Source of the DNA: Isoetes taiwanensis
Taxonomy: Eukaryota > Streptophyta > Lycopodiopsida > Isoetales > Isoetaceae
Assembly: GCA_021234155.1 (NCBI GenBank)
Contig: JAJEKV010000017.1
Coordinates: forward strand, 19,042,372-19,106,371
DNA: 64,000 bases
Direction of reading: 5' to 3'
Shown here one piece after another: positions 1-13,441 of the stretch. The stretch's first letter is position 1. Every line of letters begins with the position of its first letter. The translations under genes were made by a program, and so were the position numbers. The notes under the pieces were generated by a model. It was given only the letters and a program-made list of their open reading frames with translations. It searched no databases and was not told the DNA's origin.

Positions 1-2639
1 GTGACCTGCACCCGACAGCCACGGGCAACTTAGTGGACCCAATCAGGCAACCCCAACTTAGACCTCTTCCAGCCCCTAGCACCTTTATTCTCATTTACTT
101 GTTCGAAACTCCTCAGTTTCTCGAACACTGCTCATAGGTGGGTATAGGGCTTTGGTACAGCAGCCTGCAGGTAGACCGCCTTATATATCACAGCCTGTGA
201 GTCAAGACCATGGAGGTGCCTGATCCGAGGAGAGCACTGTGAGCAGGTAAGGATAGTAGTTAGGATAGCTCATCCTGGAACAGTGAATCCAGATGTGCTA
301 GTATTTTATTCAGAGGCCATCCTAGAACTCCATTTCAAGATCTGAACTTAATTCACAACCAACTATTAGTTAGTTGCATGATTAGGTTGATGTCTCTTCT
401 TATTTACTCATGATGATTATGTGATGATGGTTGACTGCGTTTGTCTTTCATTGGGACGGGGTAGAGACCCAGACCATGTAGTATGGCTCAGAGCAGCATC
501 CCTAGTTCCTGTTAGTTGCAGCCCAAAAGGGCAGGAGCCACCAGGCTATTGAGGCTAAGGATATGACTCCAGCACCAGATAACAGTGCTAGAGGGAGGCG
601 AGGGAGGATCCCCACGAGTGGGGGCCTGGGATCCCAGCAGGGCATTTGGGGTCGGTCACCTGTAACAGCATGGGTCCGACACCCCAGCCCCGCCTCCTGA
701 GCAAGGCTCACCTCACGAAATAATGGCACTAATCAGCAAGCCACGATTCTCTCTAGCCGCCCACTGCATCTCTAGACCCCCGAAGGAGATGCAAACCCTT
801 CCCAGTCTGCATCAGGGATCAGGAGATGTAATCGGGAGGTCTCTGAGCGGGTGATGCCACGGATTGGTGTGATCCGGAAGGCTAGAGTCCCGCCAGAGCC
901 TGATCTTAGCCCAACATCCGCAGTATGCAATGAGGGGCGGATGGAGTGGTCAACCCCAGCTATTGTCTTGAGTTGGCCCCTCACAATGCCTAAGCACCCG
1001 GTCTCGTCATCTGAGGCTCAGCCGGGCCGCCCTCCTTACGAGTCTCGAGCCGGGGTAGGGAGCTCTCCTGCTTTATGGTTCTGTGATTATCATCTTGCCT
1101 TGTTTATATGCGGATGCACTACCCTTCGTGGTAGCTGGCGCGCGATAGTTCGTTTAGGTTATCGCCTGGGCCTGCTGCAGGGAGCCTATAGATTTGCACG
1201 CAAGACACCAGACACCCTTCCCGCACCGGGGTCACCTCAGAAAGCGGATAGATGAAGGGCCCAGATGCATGTCGAGCTGGCGGGGGATTTCGCCGAAGAC
1301 GGCTCATGCTTAGCAGAGCCACACTGCAGCCTCCCCCTCCACAGTATAAACAATTCCCTGTGACTCAGAACCTCGAAGGGGGCCCAACAAATTATTTCAG
1401 AAATTGGGGCTGGCTCAAAGATTATAATCGTTTCAAATTATCGTATAAGAACCAGTTCATTAGCAAAATTTTCCTCGCTCATAGTATTAACTATCCTCAA
1501 AAGGGCAACCCAATAGATACAATGAGGGAAGATCATTTCTAAGCAAATGTGAATTACCGGTGCTATCCGAAAAACCTGCAATGTTAGGGCAGAGAGAAGT
1601 GCAAAACCAAGACATGGAATAAAGCAATCAACGAATTAAGATCATGAGTGTTGGAGGCCAGTATGAGGATAATCAAGACCCCAAAGGACTAAACAGAGTA
1701 GAATCTCTACACCAAAGAGATAACGTGATCTTCGCAACTGCAACAAGTGGATAGTGAAGCAGCAAGTAAGAGAGGGGAAGACCGTCCCACAGGAAAAGGA
1801 GGTCAAGGAGGCCGAAAACAACGACATCGGAGAAAGGGAGTTAATGTTTCAGATTTCTTTGAGGATAAAGAATAAGATGCCAAATAAATAAACAGAGTTT
1901 GAGAGAGATGACTTAAATAGTAGAAGCTGGTGTTTTGCTTCAAGATCCGCAAACCGTAATAAAGGCCAACTTGAAGAAAAGGGAACCGAAGTTGGAAATA
2001 TGGAAGTAGACGAGGAACGAATTATCCAAGAAAAGTAGATAGACTATATACGAAAGTGGTGGAGGTTCCGTATCACGATCGTCATTATTTCTTTTAAGGT
2101 GAGGATTCCTGACTGAAATTGGAATAATCGCCTCAAAGACATCCAAGAAATTAGGCCTACCTCAACACGGACCAGCCATTGGAAGCAACTTTTCTCATTT
2201 CAGGATAACGGCTAGCAGGATAAAGATGAACTCAGAGAGACTCATTCATGGGAGAGTACATTTTACCAGACATACCACTGCTTTCCCATCAAATCTCGCC
2301 ATCAAAATTCGTGTTGGTTAGAGATCGAACACCCAGCCTCCACATGTTGGTACCTCAATTTCAGTATTTCATTAAGTAACACGGTAGGAGCATATATCTC
2401 TACATTCCATCACAAAGACCAAGATTTGTGGTAGCAATACCGCAACGCCGGGCATACCCATAGTGGTAGTTAAGAGGGCAAATGCTCTTCAAGTCTCCAA
2501 ATTGACCAATAGATGGGAAATATTAATGTTTCCAGATACAAAGATTGATGGACTTAGAAGAGAACCCCACAAACGTTAGAAGAGAGGGACTCTGTCAACA
2601 AGTCTGATCGGGCCTTTAATGATCCTCCCATCTAATGGT
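1..2639. other. Unassigned region, no supportable gene
   Basis: Short open frames occur on both strands (for example 851-1255 and 1252-1542 on +), but none shows a recognisable domain, a start context or neighbours that would support it. Because LINE-A begins downstream on the + strand, part of 1560-2639 may be its 5' region or the start of its ORF1. I could not find a zinc-knuckle or other family motif there. Confidence 0.4.
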
Positions 2640-3130
2640 GCCCAAAGTAGCCACCCCATCACTGCTGCTGGGGCATCACCCCATGCGCCTAGTCATGAGG
2701 TGAGAATCATCAACAACATCGGGAAAGCTAGCTAACGAATCAGCTGATACGCCCCTGCAACTGAAGTTTATCAAAAGCAGATGATCAGTCAGTCAGTGGA
2801 AGTGGTAGGTCTCCAAACAAAAAGGAGGACTAGGAACTTGAGGAGCGACACCCGTCAAAAACCTCTTCCCTGTGCATCTTGAGTACTCACAAAGGTTCTA
2901 GGAGCAATAAACTTCTCTCAGTATATTCTCGAAACAACAGACACAGAGAAGGAAACGCTCAAGCGGAAGGTGGGATTGGGAGTGGATAGTGGTATATGGG
3001 GAATTGATGTAAATAGAGAGAGTCATCTCTCAAACAAAAATAAGTGGGCGGATCTAATGGAAGAGGGAGGATATGGTACTAAGATCCCTACCTCTAACAG
3101 AAAAAAACAAAAAGGTAACAAGTACGTCTA
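2640..3130 (+). pseudogene. LINE-A ORF1 C-terminal remnant (tentative)
   Basis: Just upstream of the endonuclease start, one frame reads NKWADLMEEGGYGTKIP followed by a Lys-rich tail and a stop. That is the kind of short hydrophilic ending seen in plant LINE ORF1 proteins. ORF1 would bind the element RNA. No zinc knuckle or DUF4283-like block could be recognised further upstream, so the identity rests mainly on position. Confidence 0.35.
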
Positions 3131-3184
3131 GAGAAGAAGGTCGAAGGCATGAAAGGAAAAGGGTCCTGAAACATCTCTTTATGA

Positions 3185-4250
3185 ATCATAAAATTCTCAG
3201 CTTGGAATATTAGGGAGCAAAATCCTCCCGAATACAAGAAGAGTAGGTTAGCAAGCCATAAAGCTGACCAACCCGGATGTGATATGCTTACAAGAACATA
3301 TGTAAAAGGAAGAAATACAGGAGCTTTCAGTTAATAGGCAATGAATAATGCAGTATTGTCGCAAGAAAGGAAACTTAGGCAAAATCAGTAAAAAAGAAGT
3401 AAAAGTATGTGACAAGGTAGATGACGATGGGCCAATCCTATGGCAACATGAAGGTAAAGTATGGGGCTTGGTGAATGCCACTTTATAATAACTTCCAGAG
3501 GCAGAGGGAGCCCTATGGGCCACTCTTAGGCACAAAATTAAAAGGTTTCGGGAACAAGGTAGCTTGGCTAATGGTAGGAGATTTCAATATGGTGGAGGCA
3601 CCGAGGATAGACAAGGAGGCATCATCCGAGAATAGTGTATAATATAATACAGCAAAACCGCTAGATATAGGCTTCATGGAAGTTGACTAGATAAGAGCTA
3701 TATGGTGTGTAACGATGGATAGGCATGGGTAGGACTGGCGTGATGATAGATACATCAACGATGAGGCACTTACCATCCTTCCAATGTATAGATCCAACCT
3801 TCTACAAAATGCTATCTCTAACATAACCATGGTGTCATATCCACCTGTGACTCGCTGGGACAGAACTTCTCAAAAGATTCAACTCAATACTAGATATTTG
3901 AAAGATCCAGACTGTGGAGGCTTGTAAAAGATATGGCACCCACTGCAATGGGCTCAGATGAAACCATGGTATCCTGGCCTGTAATATAAAAAAATTATGC
4001 CAAAAGTTGGGGTAGAGCCAGCGTGCAAAGGAGAGGGAGAGTTGGATAACCTTTACAATCAACTCCACTCACTTAGAGCAGCATCGTCCGAATGATGGGA
4101 TAGAGGAGAAGGGAATAATAGAACAGATAAAGGCATCTAGATAAGTCAAGATACGAGAACAGATAAAGCAGGACTGACTTGGCTAAAATGAAGGTGATAA
4201 ATGCACCAAGTCTCTTTAAGTCACCTAAAGAAAGAAGAGGTCGCCTTCTC
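3185..4250 (+). pseudogene. LINE-A endonuclease (APE-like) remnant
   Basis: This is the apurinic-endonuclease-like domain that nicks target DNA to prime reverse transcription. Near 3190 a frame reads SAWNIR, the usual first strand of the domain. At 3270-3302 it reads NPDVICLQEHM, with the conserved catalytic Glu. At 3571-3600 it reads MVGDFNMVEA, the GDFN active-site motif. Stops and frameshifts separate these blocks. The family is clear and the function is lost. Confidence 0.75.
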
Positions 4251-4739
4251 TATCAACCATTGCACTAGGCGACGGCTCAACCCTCAAACCTCGTGGATCT
4301 AAAAGGTATCATAATACTCAAAGATTTTTTTTGTGTAGGGAACATAACTACTATCCAAGATATGGAAGAGCTATGTGATCTCAAAAGTTTCACCTATATA
4401 ATGAGCTCCACAAAAGATATTCCTGAAATGCCTTTCTCTATGGAGATCTTGAAAGCCACCTCTTATTGGCCAAGAATAAATGTCCGGTATGGATGGAATT
4501 CTAATTTAATTCTACCACGAATTGGAAATGGATTAAATGATATCTTTTCTCGCATACGTACTTCTTTGCAAGCTGAAAATTTAAATCTAAGATTGAATAC
4601 TAGGTCAGATCGCTTGGTACTCTAAGTGTAAGGAGCCGAGCACAATTAATTGAGGCCAATACACTGTATCTGCATTTTACAAAACTACAGCCAAGGCTAT
4701 GGCAAGAGAAGATCAAACCAATTTAGCGGAAGGTATCTC

Positions 4740-6370
4740 AAGCCTGAACCGCTTCCTACCGGGTAGGAGTATCCATAATGGCGCATTTTGAAGGGTTGCA
4801 CCGGGCCGTAAAAATAGACAAAGGTAGCCTATCTAAAGCTAGATTTTACCAAGGCATACGATAAATGATTAGATGGAGTTTCCATAAAATGTTGCTTCAG
4901 TTTGTTGTGTGATAGTTTACCAAGGCAATGAAACTATTGAGACCAGCTCGTGCCTGCCTTTATTTCAAGTGTGAACTAACTCTATATTTGAGATTAAGAG
5001 GGGCATCAGCAAGGTTGTCCCTGCCCCCCTTCCTCTCAATAATATAGCAGCGTAAGCTCTCTGCTCTATTCCCGTGTTACATCCGCAGACTGGCCCATTC
5101 GGTGGACTAGAAATGTGGACGGTTCTCAAATAAATCAGAACTGCATGAAGGACTTATTTATTTATCGAGGCAAGAGGAAAACAATATGTTTCTATGATAC
5201 CATCGCCACCTCTCAATAGCCCAAAGTTGCCTCTATAAATTGGAAAATACCAAAGGCAGTTGGCCTTGGAGAATAGGCATCCCATTATGTTTGAAAGTCA
5301 TTAAATTATCCCCAGAGAACATCCAGCTTTTGGTTAGGAATCCCAGTACATTAACATCAATAGTGTACCTAATATGGAAGGAAATGGTACTAGGCCCACA
5401 TAAACACCTAAATTGGTGGCTGTAGCAGTTATCCCTCGTGAGTGATCATCGTGGAAAACATGTGTTGGCAATACTTTGTATACATATCATCAATTCTACT
5501 TGCTCCGAGGGAGAAAGGTGCAGGAGTTAGAAGGGCCGGGATTCGAAACTTCCTTTTTTCGCCCGGGAGGTAATGAAGAAGGTGAATATCACTCAAAATG
5601 CTTGGTGGAAGTGCAAGAGGAGCAAAATGTATGGGGAATTGCAACCATAGTCTTGCCGGTAGCAAAGTATTGATAGCCAAATTCATATGGATGATTCTTC
5701 AGAAAAGGTGAAGTCTCCGGTGTTTGCACCTCACCAAGCTTTCATTGTATTCTTGTAAGCATAGTAAGCCTCCAGTATTTGCCCATGGTCTCTTTATCTA
5801 AGCCATGTAAAGAAGCCTCCTCAAGGGTCTTATTTCGCTTGAAATGCCATATAGAAGAAATTATTCACGCTTGATATCAAAGAATTGTGTAGTTAAGAGA
5901 CCTCCTCCGTATGGTGGTACTAAAGGAATTGCACAACAAACAAGGCCCATTAGGTATAGTACTGGCGAGGATTGTGAAGAGATGGAAAACTGGGAGGTAT
6001 ACATTCTAGTGCTCAAAGGGTATATGGGAGAGCACCTCGCCAGAAGCATTTCGCCTGTTTTGGTTTAAAGGAGGCAGACAAGATAATTTGGGGAAATGTG
6101 TGGCCTGTACTCCCAAACACAATAAACAGAGGAGATCAATGTCCATGGGTCGTAAGCATCCTTCGGGATACAGCCAAACAAGTTTTGTGAAGTCATGCTA
6201 CAGTAGTTTGGGCATATGATTTCTTCCAGTCCCTAAGTGGGAGATAGTGATCAGAGGACATCCTTAAACATCCGAGAAACGCTATTGAATTTCCTCCATT
6301 TAATCAACGCCTTTCTTTGGCAAGTGATCCATGTGGTCCTAAGGGTCAATCATCTAGTTCTAAATAGACA
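4740..6370 (+). pseudogene. LINE-A reverse transcriptase remnant
   Basis: RT motifs occur in order: FLPGRSIHN at 4753-4779, LKLDFTKAYDK at 4833-4865 (catalytic motif A, with the first Asp), and RGI followed by QGCP at 4999-5022 (motif B, one base out of frame). The YxDD box was not found, and stops lie between the motifs. The 110-codon open frame at 4293-4625 just upstream fits the linker between endonuclease and RT but has no motif I can name. Confidence 0.75.
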
Positions 6371-6392
6371 ATAACGCGGAGCCCACTTTTAC

Positions 6393-6434
6393 CCTATGTG
6401 TGGAGAGGAAGAAGAATCCATAGAACATTGGTTC
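6393..6434 (+). other. LINE-A zf-RVT-like zinc-binding motif
   Basis: The frame reads PMCGEEEESIEHW. This matches the Cys/His-rich region found at the C-terminus of plant L1 ORF2 proteins, where the pattern is CGxxxExxxH. It places the end of ORF2 about 450 bp before the poly(A) tail. Confidence 0.7.
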
Positions 6435-6875
6435 CGTGGAATGTGGGATGTCGATGAAGTATGGGCCCTGAGTCCGGATAGGTTCAATACCCTTTAGGGA
6501 ACCAAAGAATTGTCATGAAATTTCCCCGTAATGGTACAAGTCCCAAGAAGCAGATTTTTCACATAGCAAGGGCCCGACGATTCGTCAATATGGAAAAGGA
6601 GGGAATGCCCGAGTTCGCCGAGGACTGGAGGTATTCATATCAATGACAGTCATTTCACTGTACTCTGGAAAGACTTAATACTTAGGGGCTAGTTTTTAAA
6701 GGTGAAGAAGAGGTAAAGGAAGAAATATAAAAATCTATTTTAATCTAATTAGGGTCGAAAGAGAATAGCACAAGCTGAGCTGTGAGGCCACTTCCCCCAT
6801 CCCATATTCGTGGATGGGTGCACCCTGCCATGTAGTTTTGTATCATTCTCTAAGTAACAAAATCTTTTTATCCTC

Positions 6876-6894
6876 AAAAAAAAAAAAAAAAAAA
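6876..6894 (+). other. LINE-A poly(A) tail
   Basis: Nineteen A residues follow a T-rich 3' UTR ending in TTTTTATCCTC, then GAAAGAAAGA. This marks the 3' end of LINE-A. A target-site duplication cannot be assigned because the 5' end is unclear. Confidence 0.8.
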
Positions 6895-8930
6895 GAAAGA
6901 AAGATAAATCATGGTGTTATTTTCTCTTGTTGTTAAAGAAAAAATGAAGAGATGTTAAATATTTTATCGCTTTCCATTTGTGTCTTGTTAAAAGAAAAAT
7001 AGGTTTCCTAGAGCTAGAAAACACCCATCCGCATAAGTGCATTTACCTCAAAAATTTATATTTTTATGCTTCTTGTGGTTGGATTTGGTATTGTCGTGGC
7101 AAAATTCATCCTGTTTCCAGAAAAGCAAATGCGTGTCAATGTCCTAGTCGATTATCTTGTTGCCTTAACAACACGTGAAAGATAAAATCGTAAAAGAAAT
7201 GGAAAGATAAAATCGTAAAACAAGAAGATCCAATAAAGAGAAGAATCCAATAAATGGCACTAGCATTTGCTGTTGCTTAAAGGTAGCGATGAAAGCCGTA
7301 GTGGAAATGACCTTGCATGACTCTCTTTTTTTGTTTACTTGTTGATCTCGCTGCCTATTCTGTTTCCACCTTCAAGCTTCTTATCTGCAACCATTATTCT
7401 ATCAGATTCTTTTCTTTTTCTCTGAACTTTTATCTGGTAAGCATAACATAAACAAGAGAAAAGAAAGGCAAACAAAGAAAACGAAAATTTTCACACATCC
7501 ATCTCTCGAGACTTCAAATGCTTCTCTTATAGAATAGAATCAACCTTCTATTAAAATGCCTTCATAGGAGCGAATCCATCTTTATTGTTAAGCTGTATTG
7601 TAGAAAGGAGGAATTGCTCGTAGTCGTAGGTTTGTTTCAAACATGGCTGCAATCACTAGTAAAAGAATGGAATGAGATGAAACCTGATTTCCATCGCCTT
7701 TCTCAAAACATTGCCCCGGCCGCCGCTTCCGCTGTTCATTTCCAACAAATTCAAACCCTCAACCTTTATATTCATTTTCTCATTACCTTTATGCTTGACA
7801 ATTAGGTTTATTTTGTGTCTTGCACCCATTGCATGTCATTGCATGCTGTATGCGTTGATCGTTGCATGTGGCATAAAGATCCTAAGCGTTTGGCATCACG
7901 ACTACCCGTATGCATATGGTAAATTAGAATATGGATGTGCATCTATACATATTGTCATATAGCATTTGCATCCCACTTTTCAACTTTTTCTTGAAACTTG
8001 GAAAGACCAAGCCATCGTTGAGTGAGCAAAGGGATTTATCAAATACTAAGCAATACGAAAATGAATAATATAATATAGCCATTTTAATAAATAGAATAGT
8101 CGTGGATAGTGTGATACTATCCAATAGCGGCCTTATTGTAATATATAGGTTGCAAACTTTAATATAATGTTTTTATGCATACTCAATGCAACAATACCTC
8201 ATATAATACAAAATATCTGCTCAACCTACCAATCTTCACAATCTATGGGATTTTCATTGATGCTTTATTTTAATGTCCATGAAGGAATAATTATAATAGT
8301 TCAACATAGCAAACCACATTTTAAATTTAAGATGCATTTTATCAACCTACATTCATTAAAGTACATGGAATATATATGGTCTCCACTTCTTTATTGGTTA
8401 TCATGCACAGTGCATCATAATCCCTTGCATTGCAAAGAGGTTTGGCAAATGGGTACATTGTTCATTTGATTACTGACAAGTGGCAAAGAGCTCCAAAAGA
8501 TAATGAAAAATGAGGCAACAATACTTGATACATAAGAATGTGACTTAAGAGTATGTAAGGAAAATTTATATCAACACTCATGCTAAATTCACTCTTTTTT
8601 TTCTCTTTTTTAGTTGACTTATACTTTTAACAAGAATAAGATATATTATATTGTCGTGCACGCATAGAAATAAACACTAGTAGACAAGATGATCCAATTC
8701 AGGCAGCAAATACTCGCCTATGCATAAGAGGAACACCGTAATTACACCGCCAAATTATCTCTTTTTATCATCTATTAGAGATGAACAACGATAAGCTTTA
8801 GTGATCTTGTAAATAAATACAACGAAGAAGCCGCTGATCGCAGGATGTGTGCACTGGAAAATACACGCACGCCTCCGCCGATAGACCACAAAAATCCAAC
8901 TAGGAAATGATGAAATTGCTTACAATTTTG
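6895..8930. other. AT-rich region without genes
   Basis: No open frame with a recognisable domain was found. A short local repeat lies at about 7171-7256 (AAAGATAAAATCGTAAAA twice, then an AATCCAATAAA-type unit twice). Otherwise I see nothing to annotate. Confidence 0.5.
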
Positions 8931-10005
8931 ACTAGAAGCAAATCCAAGCTCTAATGAAGTCATAAAGATTTTCAGATTCTTCTCAAGACTCAAAAGATAC
9001 CCTAGATGCTTGAGATTCACCAATGTTCCTCAATTTCATTATTCCATAAAATATCCCTTAGATTGTCCCATGATTCTGTGGAGATTCTCTTGGACTTTTA
9101 GATTCTGGGGAGATTCTCTAGGTTCTCAAAGATCACCAAGATTCCCCTTACTGCAAAGATTTTATGAAGATTCCTTAATGTTCCCTTAGATCTTAAGTGA
9201 ACATTCCTCAGGTCCTCCCAAAATTCCATCGAAGATTCGCCTTAGAACGCAAGATCCTATTAAGATTCCTCTAGATTCGAAAAGATCTTGGTACAGATAT
9301 TCTGAAATTCTCAAGATCCTATCAAGATTCTAGATTTTCAAATATTCCATGAAGATTTCAGAGGGTTTCATAAATTCTCGCGGAGATTCCTTGATCCCTC
9401 AAAGAGATGGTCCCAAGATTCACTTTAGATTCCTATAATTTATGTAGATTCCCCAGATCTCATGAAGATCGGCAGGTCCTGAATATTCCATCAAGATTAT
9501 CCTAGATTTTTGCAGATTCCACTGAATCTCTCATTCAAATATTTCAAGATTCAAATAGATTCCCAAGATTTTATGCAGATTCTCCTAGATCTTCTAAGAT
9601 ACCACGGAAGATTCCTCTAGATTCTTAAATATTCTAAGGAGATCTCTAGATCCCTTTGAGACCTCTACACCCCATACCTCTTTTGAGACTCCCCTTAAAT
9701 TCCCAAAGACTATTTCAAGATTTCTAGATTCTCCAAGATTCTTGTAGATTCTCGTGAGTCAGATCTTATGAGGATTCCCCTAGATTCTCAAAGATCTTCC
9801 AAGATAGATTTTGCAAGATTCTATGTAAATTCCTCTAAGATCCTATGAAGTTCCCTAGATAATCAAAGATCCTCTTGGAATTTCTTAGGATTCCCTACAA
9901 TCATTGAGATTCCTCTAGATTCCTAAAGATCTCAAGAAGATTCTCCTAGTTCCATTAAATTATATTGATTTCAGAAATCCTAAGATTCTAAGAAGATTCT
10001 AGACT
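8930..10005. repeat. Degenerate GATTC-rich minisatellite
   Basis: About 1.1 kb consists of imperfect copies of a short unit of roughly 35-40 bp, read approximately as AGATTCCTCTAGATTCTC followed by AAAGATCCTATGA. GATTC or GATCT occurs every few tens of bases throughout. The units are strongly diverged, so the array is old. There is no coding potential. Confidence 0.8.
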
Positions 10006-11930
10006 CCGATCAAGTGGGCCTAATCAAGGGACGAATGGTGCCAAAACGCCACTTATCGGAAAGTTCTCGGACAGAGGAATCTGTGACATGGGCCCCTAAT
10101 TTCATCCCCGAATTTCTACTCAAAGAAGTTACAGGTCTTTAGCTACGATTACAAAAGAAGCTTTCTCTGGAAAGTCCACCATAAACGCTGTACACTCGCT
10201 AACTTTTTATTAAATGCAGAAAGTGGCATCCCATCTCAAAAAAGCAATTCAATATAAAACCTTAGCGGCTAGGATTGATTCTACCTTGATCTAACATGAC
10301 ACTCTACTTCACACCATATGCACTTTTATATTTGTATGGGACTACTATATATATCGCCTAGTAGTAGACATACTAGAAACATAACTTAAAAATTCCCATT
10401 TTGCTATAAATGAAAAGAGAAGAACAAAAGATGTACTTGATGGATGATGGACGGATGGAGAGACAAGAAAGAAAGTTAATAGAATATAATGTAATAGAAG
10501 GCTTTTTAATCGCCCACCGAGACCAATAGGTCATGGGACCCATACAATACAAGACAATAAACAATTATTTTAGCAAATCACCATGTCACATCCATTGTTT
10601 AATGTTGGGCATAATAAGATCAACCTTAAAAACCATGTTACAATTCATAATAGTTCTGTCAAGTTGTTATTAGTTTAATAACCTATTGTAGTATGCATGA
10701 AACTAGTCTCATAAACCATGATAGGTTAAATAAACTACGACAACATTGATAAGCAATATGATAACCATGTCATAAACCACTATCAATATAAAAAAACCAC
10801 TAAGGTATGGGTTTTTTACAAAATAATGTATGGATAAAAACCATGTAATATGGTTTTGATGAAACCCAGGAGATTATGCTAAATAATAGTTTATTTTTGG
10901 GGTCTTGTGTAACTTCCATGAACTAACATGAAACTGTGACTCAACCCACTCTCCTCCATAAGTGCTCCTCCCATCCCTGGCGCCCATGCTCCTTTGACGG
11001 GGTCGGTAAGGCTTGCCCCCACGATCAAGTACACACCTTCCAGGCTGCCGCCCAAAGTTAGACTATGATAACGGTGCTCAAACGGGTTTCGCACGTGATG
11101 AGAGTCTGTGCTAGGTCAGGGAAAAGGTCTAGGTTAGGGTTAGAGCCAATATAGTGTGGTCCGATATTAGATGCCACGTGCACCACTCAGATGAGCCGTA
11201 TGGTTACTTCTCCAATAGGATAAGGCCATGTGGGAAATGGGCCTTTGATCTGCTATTCAAGTTAAACAATTAACTTAGATAAAATTTCTCACATTTAAGG
11301 CATACAAGGCTACTCTATAGATTTGTATATGACGGTCCCAAGAATATACGATGAGTAGCGAGTATTCCCCGGAACGCCACAGAAGGACAAAATACTTCCT
11401 CTGCATAAAATAGACTTCAGATTGAAGCTAATTGATCCCCATCTCACACGCCACAAATCCTCGACAAGAAAGATACCAAGAGGTTTGGACCATTTTGATA
11501 ATCGGATAAATAAAAAATGGCCAGAAACAAAACATGTACCTCCGTACCGAGAACATTCTAAATGTAGAGATATATGTCATCAATTATCAAAGGAGTGAAA
11601 GTTTGCAAATTTTTCTTGCATGAACATCTCCATTCCTGGATTTTGTTTCGTGAGATGCTATCATAGTAGTAACTATATGGTTCACCCTGCGCGGAGACAT
11701 GATATAAAATTAATATCGCCATAGTAACTATGTGGAAGTTACCGTCCGAGACACAAGGGCCGTAAATAAATCCAATGCATATCGTTGTTTTGAAGTTAAA
11801 GCTACTAACCTACGTAACATTCTAAACAAAGAAGAGACATAGGGTACTCAATTATTGAGGGAGTTACAAATTTAGAAATTCTTCTTAAATGGCCATCTTC
11901 TTTACTGGTAAGCTCAAGATTTTGAGGAAT
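10006..11930. other. AT-rich intergenic region without genes
   Basis: No recognisable coding sequence. Around 10560-10870, ACCATG and ATAAACC-type words recur and suggest an old small element, but I could not define its ends. Two loosely similar stretches at about 11540-11660 and 11800-11910 hint at a further old duplication. Confidence 0.4.
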
Positions 11931-12615
11931 TTAATATAAATTCAACACCATTTGAAAGTAGCAATTCAAATGTTCTAATGTAGATCTTACTTCTAATTCC
12001 CCTATTAAACTACTAATTATATTCCAGCCAAGATAATTAGGAATGACAAACAAAACTAAACAATACAATTTAGGGTTTAATGTTGGTCCAAGTTATCATC
12101 TAAAGATTACATTTCTAGAGTGGCATTATTCTTATTAACATGTTCCCAACCTAGATCTTAAATCCCATGAATAATAAACCTAGTACATAGCAATGCAGGA
12201 GCCTAGCAAAATCTGCATAGATGAAAACATAATCGACCCCATCATAAGAAAGTTTAGACTATCTTATCTAATGTTAGGCCAAGACAACTGTGGAATGTCG
12301 TTGAGTATGCCTATGTATCGTAAAAGGGCAGCGTGGTGGCTGGTGGAAGAAATCTGCCCGACAAATCGCATGTATGCTTTCTGAGCTCATGTTGTCATGT
12401 CCAAGAAGCCGGACAGTCACAAATTTGTTGTGCATTTCGCGTATGACAACTCTAGCAGTCCTTCATTACTACCGCGAATCACCCATGTCCCTCATCCACA
12501 TATGCCTATGGATCATTATTTAACTTCCAAGATAGCAAACGATACTAAATATTTCTATTTGCAAGACCCCAGCTCATTAAGTCACCACTACATTACTGTG
12601 ATAGTTTCGTAATTG
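11931..12615. repeat. Direct repeat copy A
   Basis: It starts TTAATATAAATTCAAC and ends GATAGTTTCGTAATTG. It shares long collinear stretches with 12806-13441, including the blocks around CCTAGTACATAG, CATCATAAGAAAGTTTAG and CATTACTGTGATAGTTTC. It contains extra sequence in its middle relative to copy B, and its uninterrupted end serves as the empty-site reference for E1. Confidence 0.75.
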
Positions 12616-12805
12616 AATATAAATACATATGACTATTAGAAAGGATAGGGAACATATCAAATATCCACAAGAACTTAGGAGGCAACTTTCCTCTACTATG
12701 GTTCCTCTCAAAATTTACCTTGTCTTAACAATTTGCCCTAGATGCCTTCGCTATTTTTCTAAATTCCCTAAAATTTCCCTATCGTCATAAAAGTACCCTT
12801 GTGAT

Positions 12806-13441
12806 TTAATATAAATTCAACAATATTTGAAGTTGGGAATTCAAATGTTCTAATGTACATTTTACTTCTACTTCCCCTATTAAAGTACAAATTATATCCC
12901 ATCCAAGATACTTATGATTCACAAACAAAATTAAACAATAGCCTCCCGCATAGGCCTGACTAACAAACCCCACTTAAGTACTCTCCAAAGCATAAGCAAC
13001 CATGAACATTGGTCCAGTTTGTCATGTAACATTACATTTAACATATTCCCAATTTAGGTTTTAAATCCCATGAATAATAACCCTAGTACATAGTAGTGTA
13101 GGACCCTAGCAAAATGTGCGTAGATGAAAACACATTCGATTCCATCATAAGAAAGTTTAGATTGTGCAAGCGTACTATACGAGGTCAATATCTAACTTGA
13201 AACATAGTTTCAATAGAAGCTTTGTTACTTCGATAATCTTGGAAACAAATCCCAAGATCTATCACATTAAACCTCGAATTGTAATTGTAATAAAGTAAGA
13301 CTAGGGATTACCCATGTCCTTCATCTATATATACCTATGCATCATTATTGAACTTCCAAGATAGTAAACGTTACTAAACATTTCTATTTGCAAGGCTCGC
13401 CTCATTAATTTATAGCTACATTACTGTGATAGTTTCCTAAT
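12806..13441. repeat. Direct repeat copy B, interrupted by E1
   Basis: A diverged duplicate of 11931-12615. It stops exactly at the left LTR edge of E1, after GATAGTTTCCTAAT. In copy A the sequence continues past this point with TGAATATAAATAC, so E1 inserted in copy B. The five bases before the LTR, CTAAT (13437-13441), are the expected target duplication. The partner cannot be seen because the other end of E1 is truncated. Confidence 0.7.

Larger units (their letters stand above)
2640..6894 (+). mobile_element. LINE-A: old L1-type non-LTR retrotransposon
   Basis: A degenerate LINE on the + strand that ends in a poly(A) run. In order it shows a probable ORF1 tail, an endonuclease start and catalytic motif, RT motifs (FLPGRSIHN, LKLDFTKAYDK, RGI..QGCP) and a C-terminal zinc-binding motif (PMCGEEEESIEHW). 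These lie in different frames with many stops, so the copy is dead. The 5' end is uncertain and could lie anywhere from about 1560 to 2640. The domain order and the zf-RVT-like motif near the 3' end are typical of plant L1 elements. Confidence 0.8.

Noticed and set aside
4293-4625. A 110-codon frame taken as a possible organellar gene fragment
   Set aside because: No organellar motif is visible. It lies exactly between LINE-A endonuclease and RT motifs on the same strand, so LINE linker is simpler.
8930-10005. CRISPR array
   Set aside because: The units are diverged throughout, without identical repeats separated by unique spacers, and the context is a plant genome.
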